Below are positions 20,774-29,657 of a stretch of DNA of 64,000 nt, piece after piece. How positions within the stretch are numbered: the first letter of the stretch is position 1; every line of letters starts with the position of its first letter. The notes under the pieces are model-generated. The model was not told where the DNA came from. It worked only from the letters and a program-made list of their open reading frames with translations, and did not search any database. The stretch is from Pseudomonas sp. NBRC 111124 (GTDB lineage Bacteria > Pseudomonadota > Gammaproteobacteria > Pseudomonadales > Pseudomonadaceae): the NCBI RefSeq assembly GCF_001320245.1, contig NZ_BCBA01000013.1:62001-126000 (forward strand), written 5' to 3'. Made by a program: the position numbers and the translations under genes.

Positions 20774-21433
20774 TCAGCCCCGGGCCAGCGCCGCCAGCAC
20801 CAGTTCGCAGCTGCGCTGGCCATAGGCGGTGAGCACCTCGCGGATGCGCGGCAGGTCACGGGCAACCACGGCTTCGAGCAGGCGGGCGAACAGGTCGAGG
20901 TAGTCGTCCATGCTGGCCTGACGCTGGTCCAGGGCCAGGTAATAGGCGCGGCTCATGGCCGGCTGCAGGTTTTCCACGGTTTCCTGCAGGTAAGGGTTGT
21001 CGGCGAAGCGGTAGGCGGCACGCATCACCGCGAAACTGTCGGCGACGAACACCTTGATATCCTGCTGCTCGCGGGCGTGGCGCAGGTTCTGCTGGATGTC
21101 CAGAAACGGGCGCAGGTCGCCTTCGGTGCGCCATTTTTGCGCCACGGCATTGCCCAGCAGGATGTAGAACTCGCCCATCAGGGTGCACAGGCTGCGCACG
21201 CTACGCTCGTCCAGTTCGGTGACATGGGCACCGCGTCGCGGCAGGATCGCGACCAGATGGCGACGTTCGAGAATCAATAACGCTTCGCGCACTGAGCCGC
21301 GGCTGACGCTGAGGGCCTGGGTGACCTTCTGCTCCTGGATCCGCTCACCGGGCGCAAGCTCGCCGCGAATGATGCGTTCAGCCAGGTAGTCGGCAATCTG
21401 CTCGGAGAGGCTGTCCGGCGCCTTGAACGTCAT
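20774..21433 (-). CDS. GntR-family (FCD) transcription regulator next to xdhA and smc
   Basis: This 219-residue protein has an N-terminal winged helix (IADYLAERIIRGELAPGERI, VSRGSVREALLILE) and an all-helical FCD ligand domain with metal-type positions (RAAYRFADNP). FCD regulators usually bind organic acids and TNGT/ACNA-like operators. It is divergent from xdhA across 267 bp, which suggests control of purine catabolism, yet its stop is 3 nt before smc. The ligand is unknown; the link to xdh rests on position. Confidence 0.85.
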   Translation of the reverse strand: MTFKAPDSLSEQIADYLAERIIRGELAPGERIQEQKVTQALSVSRGSVREALLILERRHLVAILPRRGAHVTELDERSVRSLCTLMGEFYILLGNAVAQKWRTEGDLRPFLDIQQNLRHAREQQDIKVFVADSFAVMRAAYRFADNPYLQETVENLQPAMSRAYYLALDQRQASMDDYLDLFARLLEAVVARDLPRIREVLTAYGQRSCELVLAALARG

Positions 21434-21610
21434 GGTTTTCCTTCAAAATCATTGAACTGGGCACAAGGGAGCGATTGTAGCGCACTTGCCCAGCGCACGC
21501 GCAGAGGGGCGTGGCGCTTTATTTGACCCGCCAAACAGCCGGCCGTACGGCGCGATCTATGCTTGAGGTATGGGCATATCGTTCGGCTAGGCGTAAGCAT
21601 GAACAATTTC

Positions 21611-21626
21611 CTGACCTTTGAGTCAG
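21611..21626. promoter_or_regulatory. TGAC-N6-GTCA palindrome upstream of xdhA
   Basis: CTGAC-CTTTGA-GTCAG has perfectly symmetric outer arms, centred about 80 bp before the xdhA GTG. It resembles the E. coli RutR operator TTGACCAnnTGGTCAA and recurs at the purine permease (29541) and the second Tsx-like gene (37971). The best candidate binder in the window is the RutR-like protein at 42510. This is inferred. Confidence 0.5.
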
Positions 21627-21700
21627 AAAATTATTGACCGCCGCGACAGGTCTGCTTATTGTCCGCCCAACAACAATAAAACCATTGCGAGGCCATCCCC

Positions 21701-23155
21701 GTGATCCAGTTTCTCGTCAACCAGGCGCTGCGTAGTGAGCACGCCCTGGACCCGAACATGACGGTGCTGCAGTACCTGCGCGAGCACCTGGGCAAACCTG
21801 GCACCAAGGAAGGCTGCGCCAGTGGCGACTGCGGCGCGTGCACCGTGGTAGTCGGCGAGCTTGTCCAGGACAAACAGGGCGAAGACAGCCTGCGCTACCG
21901 CAGCCTGAACGCCTGCCTGACCTTCGTCTCCTCCTTGCACGGCAAGCAACTGATCAGCGTCGAAGGCCTCAAGCACAATGGCCAACTGCACAGCGTGCAG
22001 CAGGCCATGGCCGATTGCCACGGTTCGCAATGCGGCTTCTGTACCCCCGGCTTCGTCATGTCGCTGTTCGCCCTGCAGAAGAACAGCCAGGGCGCCGACC
22101 TGCATCAGGCTCAGGAAGCCCTGGCCGGCAACCTGTGCCGCTGCACCGGTTACCGCCCGATCCTCGACGCCGCCGAGCAGAGCTGCCGCCAGCCTTGCCG
22201 CGACCAATTCGACGCCCAGCAGGCGCAGACCATCACCCGTCTCAAGGCCATCGCCCCCACCCAGACCGGCGAACTCAACAGCGGCGACAAACGCTGCCTG
22301 GTGCCACTGACCGTAGCCGACCTGGCCGACCTGTACAGCTCGCACCCCGAAGCACGCCTGCTGGCCGGAGGCACCGACCTGGCCTTGGAGGTCACCCAGT
22401 TCCACAAGACCCTGCCGGTGATGATCTATGTCGGCCACGTCGCCGAACTCAAGCGCATCGACAAGACCGCCAGCCACCTGGAAATCGGCGCTGCCACCCC
22501 GCTCACCGACTGCTACGGCGCACTCAACGAAGAGTACCCGGACTTCGGCGACCTGCTGCACCGTTTCGCCTCGCTGCAGATCCGCAACCAGGGCACCCTC
22601 GGCGGCAACATCGGCAACGCCTCGCCGATCGGCGACTCGCCCCCCCTGCTGATCGCCCTGGATGCACAGGTGGTGTTGCGCCAAGGCGAGCGCCAGCGGG
22701 TGATACCGCTGGAAGACTACTTCATCGACTACCGCATCACCGCCCGCCAGGACAGCGAGTTCATCGAGAAGATCATCGTGCCACGCGCCAGCAACGACTG
22801 GGCCTTCCGTGCCTATAAAGTGTCCAAGCGCCTGGACGACGATATCTCTGCCGTGTGCGCGGCCTTCAACCTGAGCATCGAAGACGGTGTGGTCAGCGGC
22901 GTGCGTATCGCCTTCGGCGGCATGGCCGCCATCCCGAAACGCGCCCGCGCCTGTGAGGCGGCCTTGCGCGGCAAGCCGTGGAACCAGGCCAACATTGAGC
23001 GTGCCTGCCAGGCCCTGGCTGAAGACTTCACCCCGCTCAGCGACTTCCGCGCCAGCAAGGAATACCGCCTGCTGACCGCGCAGAACCTGCTGCGCAAGTA
23101 CTTCATCGAACAGCAAACGCCCTACATCGAGACCCGGGTGACCGACTATGTCTAA
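21701..23155 (+). CDS. xdhA: Xanthine dehydrogenase small subunit (FeS/FAD)
   Basis: GTG start with GAGG at 21689-21692; 484 residues. Two 2Fe-2S motifs are seen: Cys39, Cys44, Cys47 with a further Cys near 72, then CGFC...CRCTGYRP near residues 110-150. An FAD domain (LLAGGTDLALE, GTLGGNIGNASPIGDSPP) occupies the rest. With XdhB it oxidises hypoxanthine to xanthine and xanthine to urate, electrons passing through FeS to FAD and NAD+. The gene overlaps xdhB by 8 nt. Confidence 0.97.
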   Translation: MIQFLVNQALRSEHALDPNMTVLQYLREHLGKPGTKEGCASGDCGACTVVVGELVQDKQGEDSLRYRSLNACLTFVSSLHGKQLISVEGLKHNGQLHSVQQAMADCHGSQCGFCTPGFVMSLFALQKNSQGADLHQAQEALAGNLCRCTGYRPILDAAEQSCRQPCRDQFDAQQAQTITRLKAIAPTQTGELNSGDKRCLVPLTVADLADLYSSHPEARLLAGGTDLALEVTQFHKTLPVMIYVGHVAELKRIDKTASHLEIGAATPLTDCYGALNEEYPDFGDLLHRFASLQIRNQGTLGGNIGNASPIGDSPPLLIALDAQVVLRQGERQRVIPLEDYFIDYRITARQDSEFIEKIIVPRASNDWAFRAYKVSKRLDDDISAVCAAFNLSIEDGVVSGVRIAFGGMAAIPKRARACEAALRGKPWNQANIERACQALAEDFTPLSDFRASKEYRLLTAQNLLRKYFIEQQTPYIETRVTDYV

Positions 23156-25547
23156 CCATCACGTAGCCAAGAGCCCGGCCGAGATGGCCGAGCTGTTCAG
23201 CCAGGACCTGACCACTGGGGTCGGCCGCAGCGTCAAGCACGACAGCGCCGACAAACATGTGACGGGCGAGGCCCAGTACATCGACGACCGCCTGGAATTC
23301 CCCAACCAGTTGCACGTCTATGCGCGCACCGCCGACCGTGCCCATGCGCGCATCCTGCGCATCGACACCACACCGTGCTACGCCTTCGAAGGCGTGCGCA
23401 TCGCCATCACCCACGAAGACATCCCGGGCCTGAAGGACATCGGCCCAGTAGTCGCCGGCGACCCGCTGCTGGCCATCGATAAGGTCGAGTTCTTTGGCCA
23501 GCCGGTGCTCGCCGTGGCGGCCCGCGACCTGGATACCGCGCGCCGCGCGGCCATGGCCGCCATCGTCGAATACGAAGACCTGGAGCCGGTGCTGGACGTG
23601 GTCGAGGCGCTGCGCAAGAAGCACTTCGTGCTCGACAGCCACACCCACCAGCGCGGCGACTCGGCGGCCGCCCTGGCCAGCGCCCCGCACCGCCTGCAAG
23701 GTACCCTGCACATCGGCGGCCAGGAGCACTTCTACCTGGAAACCCAGATTTCCTCGGTGATGCCCACCGAGGACGGCGGCATGATCGTCTACTGCTCCAC
23801 GCAGAACCCCACCGAAGTGCAGAAACTGGTCGCCGAAGTGCTCGACGTGCCGATGAACAAGGTGGTGCTGGACATGCGCCGGATGGGCGGCGGCTTCGGC
23901 GGCAAGGAAACCCAGGCGGCCAGCCCGGCCTGCCTGTGCGCGGTGATCGCGCGCCTGACCGGCCAACCGACCAAGATGCGCCTGCCACGGGTCGAAGACA
24001 TGACCATGACCGGCAAGCGCCACCCGTTCTACGTGGAGTACGACGTCGGCTTCGACGACGACGGCCGCCTGCACGGCATCAACATCGACCTGGCTGGTAA
24101 CTGCGGCTACTCGCCCGACCTGTCGGGCTCGATCGTCGACCGCGCCATGTTCCACTCCGACAACGCCTATTACCTGGGCGATGCCACCGTCCACGGGCAC
24201 CGCTGCAAGACCAACACCGCCTCCAACACCGCCTACCGCGGCTTCGGCGGCCCACAGGGTATGGTTGCCATCGAACAGGTGATGGACCACATCGCCCGCC
24301 ATCTGGGCCGTGACCCGCTGGCCGTGCGCAAGGCCAACTATTACGGCAAGACCGAGCGCAACGTCACCCACTACTACCAGACCGTCGAGCACAACATGCT
24401 CGAGGAAATGACCGCCGAGCTCGAAGCCAGCAGCGACTACGCCGAGCGCCGCGAATCGATCCGCCGCTTCAACGCCAACAGCCCGGTGCTGAAGAAGGGC
24501 CTGGCGCTGACGCCGGTCAAGTTCGGTATCTCGTTCACTGCAACCTTCCTCAACCAGGCCGGCGCGCTGATCCACATCTACACCGACGGCAGCATTCACC
24601 TGAACCACGGCGGCACCGAGATGGGCCAGGGCCTGAACACCAAGGTGGCGCAGGTGGTGGCGCAGGTCTTCCAAGTCGACTTCAACCGTATCCAGATCAC
24701 CGCCACCAACACCGACAAGGTGCCCAACACCTCACCGACCGCGGCGTCGAGTGGCGCCGACCTGAACGGAAAGGCCGCCCAGAACGCGGCCGAAATCCTC
24801 AAGAAGCGCCTCACCGAATTTGCCGCGCGGCACTACCAGGTGACCGAGGAAGACGTCGAGTTCCGCAATGGCCATGTGCGCGTGCGTGACCAGATCGTCA
24901 GCTTCGAGCAACTGGTGCAGCAGGCCTACTTCGGCCAGGTATCGCTGTCTAGCACCGGTTTCTACCGCACGCCGAAGATCTACTACGACCGCAGCCAGGC
25001 ACGTGGCCGCCCGTTCTACTACTTCGCCTTCGGCGCCGCTTGCGTGGAAGTGATCGTCGACACCCTGACCGGCGAGTACAAGATGCTGCGCGCCGACATC
25101 CTGCATGATGTGGGCGACTCGCTGAACCCGGCCATCGACATTGGCCAGGTCGAAGGCGGCTTCATCCAGGGCATGGGCTGGCTGACCACCGAAGAGCTGG
25201 TGTGGAACGCCAAGGGCAAGCTGATGACCAACGGCCCGGCCAGCTACAAGATCCCGGCGGTGGCCGACATGCCGCTGGACCTGCGGGTGAAGCTGGTGGA
25301 AAACCGCAAGAACCCGGAAGACACCGTGTTCCATTCCAAAGCCGTGGGCGAACCGCCGTTCATGCTCGGCATCGCCGCCTGGTGTGCGCTCAAGGATGCC
25401 GTGGCCAGCATTGCCGACTACCGTGTGCAGCCACAGGTGGATGCGCCGGCAACGCCGGAGCGGGTGTTGTGGGGTTGCGAGCAGATGCGCAAGGCGTTGG
25501 CTGAAGCACAAACCGCAGAACCGGAACTGGAAACTGTCACCCACTGA
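23148..25547 (+). CDS. xdhB: Xanthine dehydrogenase molybdenum subunit
   Basis: The 799-residue protein carries the Moco-binding motifs RRMGGGFGGKE (about residues 243-253), the AYRGFGGPQG loop, the QGLNTKVAQV segment and the catalytic glutamate in KAVGEPPFMLG near residue 735. It is the substrate-hydroxylating half of XDH. It overlaps xdhA by 8 nt and is followed 63 nt later by xdhC, an operon order shared with other proteobacteria. Confidence 0.97.
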   Translation: MSNHHVAKSPAEMAELFSQDLTTGVGRSVKHDSADKHVTGEAQYIDDRLEFPNQLHVYARTADRAHARILRIDTTPCYAFEGVRIAITHEDIPGLKDIGPVVAGDPLLAIDKVEFFGQPVLAVAARDLDTARRAAMAAIVEYEDLEPVLDVVEALRKKHFVLDSHTHQRGDSAAALASAPHRLQGTLHIGGQEHFYLETQISSVMPTEDGGMIVYCSTQNPTEVQKLVAEVLDVPMNKVVLDMRRMGGGFGGKETQAASPACLCAVIARLTGQPTKMRLPRVEDMTMTGKRHPFYVEYDVGFDDDGRLHGINIDLAGNCGYSPDLSGSIVDRAMFHSDNAYYLGDATVHGHRCKTNTASNTAYRGFGGPQGMVAIEQVMDHIARHLGRDPLAVRKANYYGKTERNVTHYYQTVEHNMLEEMTAELEASSDYAERRESIRRFNANSPVLKKGLALTPVKFGISFTATFLNQAGALIHIYTDGSIHLNHGGTEMGQGLNTKVAQVVAQVFQVDFNRIQITATNTDKVPNTSPTAASSGADLNGKAAQNAAEILKKRLTEFAARHYQVTEEDVEFRNGHVRVRDQIVSFEQLVQQAYFGQVSLSSTGFYRTPKIYYDRSQARGRPFYYFAFGAACVEVIVDTLTGEYKMLRADILHDVGDSLNPAIDIGQVEGGFIQGMGWLTTEELVWNAKGKLMTNGPASYKIPAVADMPLDLRVKLVENRKNPEDTVFHSKAVGEPPFMLGIAAWCALKDAVASIADYRVQPQVDAPATPERVLWGCEQMRKALAEAQTAEPELETVTH

Positions 25548-25556
25548 CAACGCAGG

Positions 25557-25590
25557 CCCCCTGTGGGAGCAGGTTTACCCGCTGCCACAG
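25557..25590. repeat. Degenerate single REP between xdhB and xdhC
   Basis: CCCTGTGGGAGCAGGTTTACCCGC resembles the TGTGGGAGCGGG... REP half found elsewhere in the window but is unpaired. It lies inside the xdh operon and could trim mRNA expression between xdhB and xdhC. Confidence 0.45.
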
Positions 25591-25610
25591 TGACCGAGAG
25601 AGGCTGAATC

Positions 25611-26456
25611 ATGCACCAATGGATCAACGCCCTCGCCGACCACCAATCCCGTGGCGAAGCCTGCGTGCTGGTGACCATCATCGAGGAGCGCGGCTCGACC
25701 CCGCGCAACGCTGGCTCGAAGATGGTCGTCAGCGCCACCGGCCTGTTCGACACCATCGGCGGCGGCCACCTGGAATACAAGGCCCTGCACATCGCCCGGC
25801 AGATGCTTCAGGAGCACCGCTCCACCCCGCACCTGGAGCGTTTCAGCCTCGGCGCCAGCCTTGGCCAGTGCTGCGGCGGCGCCACCGTGCTGCTGTTCGA
25901 GCCCATGGCTGCGGTGCAGGCAGAGATCGCCGTATTCGGCGCGGGCCATGTCGGCCGCGCTCTGGTACCCTTGCTCGCCGCGCTGCCCTGCCGGGTACGC
26001 TGGATCGACTCGCGCGAACAGGAATTCCCCGAACTCATCCCCAACGGGGTGAGCAAGGTCGTCAGTGAGGAGCCGGTCGACGAAGTCGCGGACCTGCCGC
26101 CAGGCAGCTACTGCATCGTCATGACCCACAACCACCAGCTCGACCTGGAACTGACCGCCTCCATTCTCAAGCGCAACGACTTCACCTGGTTCGGCCTGAT
26201 CGGCTCGAAGACCAAACGGGTCAAGTTCGAGCACCGGCTGCGCGAGCGCGGCTACGACGATGCCATGCTGGCGCGCATGCGCTGCCCGATGGGCCTGCCT
26301 GAGGTCAAGGGCAAGCTGCCGATCGAGATTGCCGTGTCCATCGCCGGCGAAATCATTGCCACCTACAACGCCTGCTTCGGCCAGCACGACGCTGCCGCCA
26401 ACGCCGGCCCCATTGCCCAGTTGCTGCCGCCCTCCCGGCGCAGCCAAGCCATTTGA
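25611..26456 (+). CDS. xdhC: XdhC, molybdenum cofactor insertion chaperone
   Basis: The 281-residue protein contains the XdhC/CoxI start (CVLVTIIEERGSTPRNAGSKMVV), a CCGGATVLLFEP segment with paired cysteines and a C-terminal Rossmann-like part (VFGAGHVGRALVPLLA). XdhC binds sulfurated Moco and delivers it to XdhB without being part of the enzyme. Translation is probably coupled to guaD, whose start is 11 nt downstream. Confidence 0.95.
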   Translation: MHQWINALADHQSRGEACVLVTIIEERGSTPRNAGSKMVVSATGLFDTIGGGHLEYKALHIARQMLQEHRSTPHLERFSLGASLGQCCGGATVLLFEPMAAVQAEIAVFGAGHVGRALVPLLAALPCRVRWIDSREQEFPELIPNGVSKVVSEEPVDEVADLPPGSYCIVMTHNHQLDLELTASILKRNDFTWFGLIGSKTKRVKFEHRLRERGYDDAMLARMRCPMGLPEVKGKLPIEIAVSIAGEIIATYNACFGQHDAAANAGPIAQLLPPSRRSQAI

Positions 26457-26466
26457 CGAGTGTGTT

Positions 26467-27771
26467 ATGACCGTTACCCGCAAAGCCTACCGTGCCGCCA
26501 TTTTGCACAGCATCGCCGACCCGGCCGAGGTAGGCTTGGACGCTTCCCATGAGTACTTCGAGGACGGCCTGCTGGTGATCGACGATGGCCGCATCACTGC
26601 CGTCGGCCCTGCCAGCGAGCTGCTGCCAGGCCTGGCGGCCGACATCGAGGTGGTGCATTACCAGGACGCGCTGATCACCCCGGGCTTCATCGATACCCAC
26701 ATCCACTTCCCGCAGACCGGCATGATCGGCTCCTACGGCGAACAACTGCTGGACTGGCTGAACACCTATACCTTCCCTTGCGAAAAGCAGTTCGCCGACA
26801 AGGACCACGCCGACAAGGTGGCGAAAATCTTCCTCAAGGAACTGCTGCGCAACGGCACCACCACTGCCCTGGTGTTCGGTAGCGTGCACCCGCAGTCGGT
26901 CAATGCCCTGTTCGAAGAAGCCGAGCGCCTGGACCTGCGGATGATTGCCGGCAAGGTGATGATGGACCGCAACGCCCCAGACTACCTGACCGACACTGCC
27001 GAGTCCGGCTACACCGAGAGCAAGCAGCTGATCGAACGCTGGCACGGCAAGGGCCGCCTGCACTATGCGGTGACCCCACGCTTTGCCCCGACCAGCACGC
27101 CGGAACAACTGACACTGGCCGGTCAGTTGCTGAAGGAATACCCAGGGCTGTACATGCACACCCACCTGTCCGAGAACCTCAAGGAAATCGACTGGGTGAA
27201 AGAGCTGTTTCCCGAGCAGAACGGCTACCTGGACGTCTACGACCATTTCGAGCTGCTGAGCGAGCGCTCGGTGTTCGCCCATGGCGTGCACCTGTGCGAC
27301 AGCGAATGCCAGCGCCTGGCCGAAACCGGCTCGGCCGTGGCCTTCTGCCCGACCTCCAACCTGTTCCTCGGCAGCGGCCTGTTCAACCTGCCCCAAGCCG
27401 AGCGCTTCAAGGTCAATGTGGGCCTGGGCACCGACGTTGGCGCCGGTACCAGCTTCTCACTGCTCAACACCCTGAACGAGGCGTACAAGGTGATGCAACT
27501 GCAAGGCGCGCGCCTGCACCCGTACAAATCGCTGTACCTGGCCACCCTTGGCGGCGCCCGCGCGTTGCGCCTGGACGACCGTATCGGCAGCCTGCGCCCG
27601 GGCAATGATGCCGACTTCGTGGTGCTCGACTACAAGGCCACGCCGCTGCTGGACTACCGCATTCAGCAGTCCGGCAGCATCGAAGAAACCCTGTTCGTGC
27701 TGACCACCCTGGGCGACGACCGCACTGTGCGTGAAACCTACGCCGCCGGGCGTTGCGTGCACCAGCGCTAA
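26467..27771 (+). CDS. guaD: Guanine deaminase
   Basis: Starting at 26467 ([22 protein letters not shown]) gives 434 residues; the frame is open further into xdhC. The amidohydrolase metal motif DTHIHFPQ, the HTHLSEN segment and [11 protein letters not shown] near the C-terminal third are typical of GuaD. It deaminates guanine to xanthine, feeding XdhAB. Its TAA stop overlaps by 2 nt the TAG stop of convergent aqpZ. Confidence 0.96.
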   Translation: MTVTRKAYRAAILHSIADPAEVGLDASHEYFEDGLLVIDDGRITAVGPASELLPGLAADIEVVHYQDALITPGFIDTHIHFPQTGMIGSYGEQLLDWLNTYTFPCEKQFADKDHADKVAKIFLKELLRNGTTTALVFGSVHPQSVNALFEEAERLDLRMIAGKVMMDRNAPDYLTDTAESGYTESKQLIERWHGKGRLHYAVTPRFAPTSTPEQLTLAGQLLKEYPGLYMHTHLSENLKEIDWVKELFPEQNGYLDVYDHFELLSERSVFAHGVHLCDSECQRLAETGSAVAFCPTSNLFLGSGLFNLPQAERFKVNVGLGTDVGAGTSFSLLNTLNEAYKVMQLQGARLHPYKSLYLATLGGARALRLDDRIGSLRPGNDADFVVLDYKATPLLDYRIQQSGSIEETLFVLTTLGDDRTVRETYAAGRCVHQR

Positions 27772-28460
27772 GGTTCTTTCGCCAGGCCCCGGTACAACGC
27801 GCCGCCGATCGCAGCCCCGATCAGCGGCGCCACCCAGAACAGCCACAGCTGCTGCAGGGCCCAGCCACCGACGAACAAGGCCGGCCCGGTGCTGCGCGCG
27901 GGGTTGACCGAGGTATTGGTCACCGGGATCGAGATCAGGTGGATCAGGGTCAGGGCCAGGCCAATGGCAATCGGCGCGAAGCCTGCCGGGGCACGGGCAT
28001 CGGTGGCGCCCATGATCACCACCAGGAACATGGCGGTCATCACCACTTCACTGATGAACCCCGCACCCAGCGTGTAGCCACCGGGCGAATGGTCGGCGTA
28101 TCCGTTGGACGCAAGGCCCGAGGACAGTTCGAAACCGGCCTTGCCACTGGCAATCAGGTAGATCACCCCAGCCGCCAGGATGGCACCGATCACCTGGGCG
28201 ATCACGTACGGTAGCAGCTCCTTGGCCGGAAAGCGCCCACCCACCACCAGCCCGAACGACACGGCAGGGTTGAGATGACAACCGGAGATATGACCGATGG
28301 CGAACGCCATGGTCAGCACGGTAAGACCGAAAGCGAAAGCGACACCGAGCACACCGATGCCGACGGGAGAACTGGCTGCGAGTACGGCACTGCCACAACC
28401 ACCCAGAACCAACCAGAAGGTGCCGACAAGCTCGGCCCCCATCCTTGTACCCAGAGACAT
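27768..28460 (-). CDS. aqpZ: Aquaporin Z-type water channel
   Basis: Starting at 28460 ([28 protein letters not shown]) gives 230 residues; a second ATG two codons upstream (28466) is possible. Six membrane helices and both NPA loops (GCHLNPAVS and [13 protein letters not shown]) are present. The selectivity filter residues look like those of AqpZ (small His/Arg pore), favouring water over glycerol. It sits convergent with guaD inside the purine cluster without an obvious metabolic link. Confidence 0.94.
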   Translation of the reverse strand: MSLGTRMGAELVGTFWLVLGGCGSAVLAASSPVGIGVLGVAFAFGLTVLTMAFAIGHISGCHLNPAVSFGLVVGGRFPAKELLPYVIAQVIGAILAAGVIYLIASGKAGFELSSGLASNGYADHSPGGYTLGAGFISEVVMTAMFLVVIMGATDARAPAGFAPIAIGLALTLIHLISIPVTNTSVNPARSTGPALFVGGWALQQLWLFWVAPLIGAAIGGALYRGLAKEP

Positions 28461-28573
28461 GGTCATCGACCTTTCCTCAAGAAGTGGAACGCAATGGATG
28501 CGCAAGCCCAACTGCTTGATGAAGGTTTGCTCACAAGAATTTAGCAGACGTTTGGCTAATGGCCAGTAACGAC

Positions 28574-28597
28574 GAAGGGCTGCAAAAGCAGCCCTTC
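28574..28597 (-). terminator. Terminator-like hairpin after the second GntR gene
   Basis: GAAGGGCTGC-AAAA-GCAGCCCTTC is a perfect 10-bp stem about 20 nt beyond the stop of the GntR gene on the minus strand. The flanking T-run is weak. Confidence 0.6.
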
Positions 28598-28616
28598 GGT
28601 CACATCAGGCAAACGA

Positions 28617-29372
28617 TCAACCCTTGGCCGACACCTTGGGCTTTTTCAGCAGATGCGAGAACACGGCGTGCAGATCGTCCGAGGCGCTTTCCTCGTCCAG
28701 GTTCAGCTTGCTGTCGATATGGTCCATGTGATGCATCATCAGGCTTACGGCCTGCCCTGCATCACGCGCCTCGATGGCATCGATCAATTGCATGTGCTCG
28801 TCATACGAGCAGTGCGAGCGGGTGCCCGTTTCATACTGGGCAATGATCAGCGAAGTCTGCGACACCAGGCTGCGCTGGAAGCTGACCAGCGGGGCGTTGC
28901 CCGCGGCCTCGGCCAGCTTGAGGTGGAATTCGCCGGAAAGACGGATACCGGCGCCCCGGTCACCACGGGAGAAGCTGTCGCGCTCCTCGCGCACCATCTG
29001 GCGCAGTTCGTTGAGTTGCTCCAGCGTGGCGTGCTGAACGGCAAGTTCGGTGATGGCACGTTCGACCATACGCCGCGAGAAGAACACCTGGCGGGCCTCT
29101 TCCACCGTCGGGCTGGCCACCACCGCACCGCGATTGGGCCGCAGCAGCACCACGCTTTCGTGAGCCAGGCGCGACAGGGCGCGACGGATGATGGTGCGGC
29201 TGACGCCGAAGATCTCGCCCAGCGCTTCCTCGCTCAACTTGGTGCCCGGCGCCAATCGCTGCTCGAGGATCGCCTCGAAAATATGCGCGTAGACGATGTC
29301 GTCCTGGGTACCACTGCGGCCGGCCTTGCCAGCGCGCACAGGTTTTTTCAGAGGTTGCAGCTGTTCGTTCAT
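28617..29372 (-). CDS. GntR-family (FCD) regulator in the purine cluster
   Basis: I start at 29372 (MNEQLQPLKKPVRAGK), giving 251 residues; an upstream in-frame ATG exists at 29408 but would overlap an operator-like site. The winged helix includes LAPGTKLSEEALGEIFGVSRTIIRRALSRL, and the FCD domain follows (GEFHLKLAEAAGNAPLVSF, DEHMQLIDAIEARD). It is divergent from a purine permease. TTGTACACAG lies directly upstream of its start and similar sites recur at the other purine/glyoxylate promoters, making it the leading candidate for the TTGTATACAA-binding factor. The ligand is unknown. Confidence 0.87.
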   Translation of the reverse strand: MNEQLQPLKKPVRAGKAGRSGTQDDIVYAHIFEAILEQRLAPGTKLSEEALGEIFGVSRTIIRRALSRLAHESVVLLRPNRGAVVASPTVEEARQVFFSRRMVERAITELAVQHATLEQLNELRQMVREERDSFSRGDRGAGIRLSGEFHLKLAEAAGNAPLVSFQRSLVSQTSLIIAQYETGTRSHCSYDEHMQLIDAIEARDAGQAVSLMMHHMDHIDSKLNLDEESASDDLHAVFSHLLKKPKVSAKG

Positions 29373-29407
29373 GGGCTCTCGAGGCACGAAGAGAAAGTAT
29401 GGCGCCA

Positions 29408-29417
29408 TTGTACACAG
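29408..29417. promoter_or_regulatory. TTGTATACAA-like operator (TTGTACACAG)
   Basis: A near match to the recurring TTGTATACAA box, 36 bp before the second GntR start, so suited to autoregulation. Confidence 0.45.
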
Positions 29418-29506
29418 GCTGAGGCGATTCCGCAGGGGGCGTTTTACCTATATAGCCGATGTACACCCCATTACGCACACAAAAGATAAAACATTATTTG
29501 CATTCT

Positions 29507-29516
29507 TTGTACACAA
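29507..29516. promoter_or_regulatory. TTGTATACAA-like operator (TTGTACACAA)
   Basis: One mismatch from the palindrome, in the middle of the divergent GntR/permease region. It fits FCD-type GntR operators (T-G-T...A-C-A). Confidence 0.55.
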
Positions 29517-29540
29517 AAGGATAATCCACCGAGCAACTTC

Positions 29541-29556
29541 TTGACTCGTGAGTCAA
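29541..29556. promoter_or_regulatory. RutR-like palindrome upstream of the purine permease
   Basis: TTGACTC-GT-GAGTCAA has 7-bp perfect arms, about 100 bp before the permease GTG. It shares TGAC-N6-GTCA with sites at xdhA and the second Tsx-like gene. Confidence 0.55.
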
Positions 29557-29657
29557 CAAAACGCGTCAGACGTCTGCCTTCCCTCGTGGAGCCTCCCAGT
29601 GCACTGCTCAGGACCTTGGCTCCAACAACAACAAGAAAGACTTGAGGAGTACTCGCT

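Noticed and set aside
19622..21280. A 552-codon frame antisense to smc and the GntR gene
   Set aside because: Leu/Ala/Gly-rich mirror of coiled-coil codons; covers two well-supported genes.
26260..26466. A longer guaD start inside xdhC
   Set aside because: The 5' extension is the +1 shadow of xdhC; family length and the [10 protein letters not shown] start support 26467.
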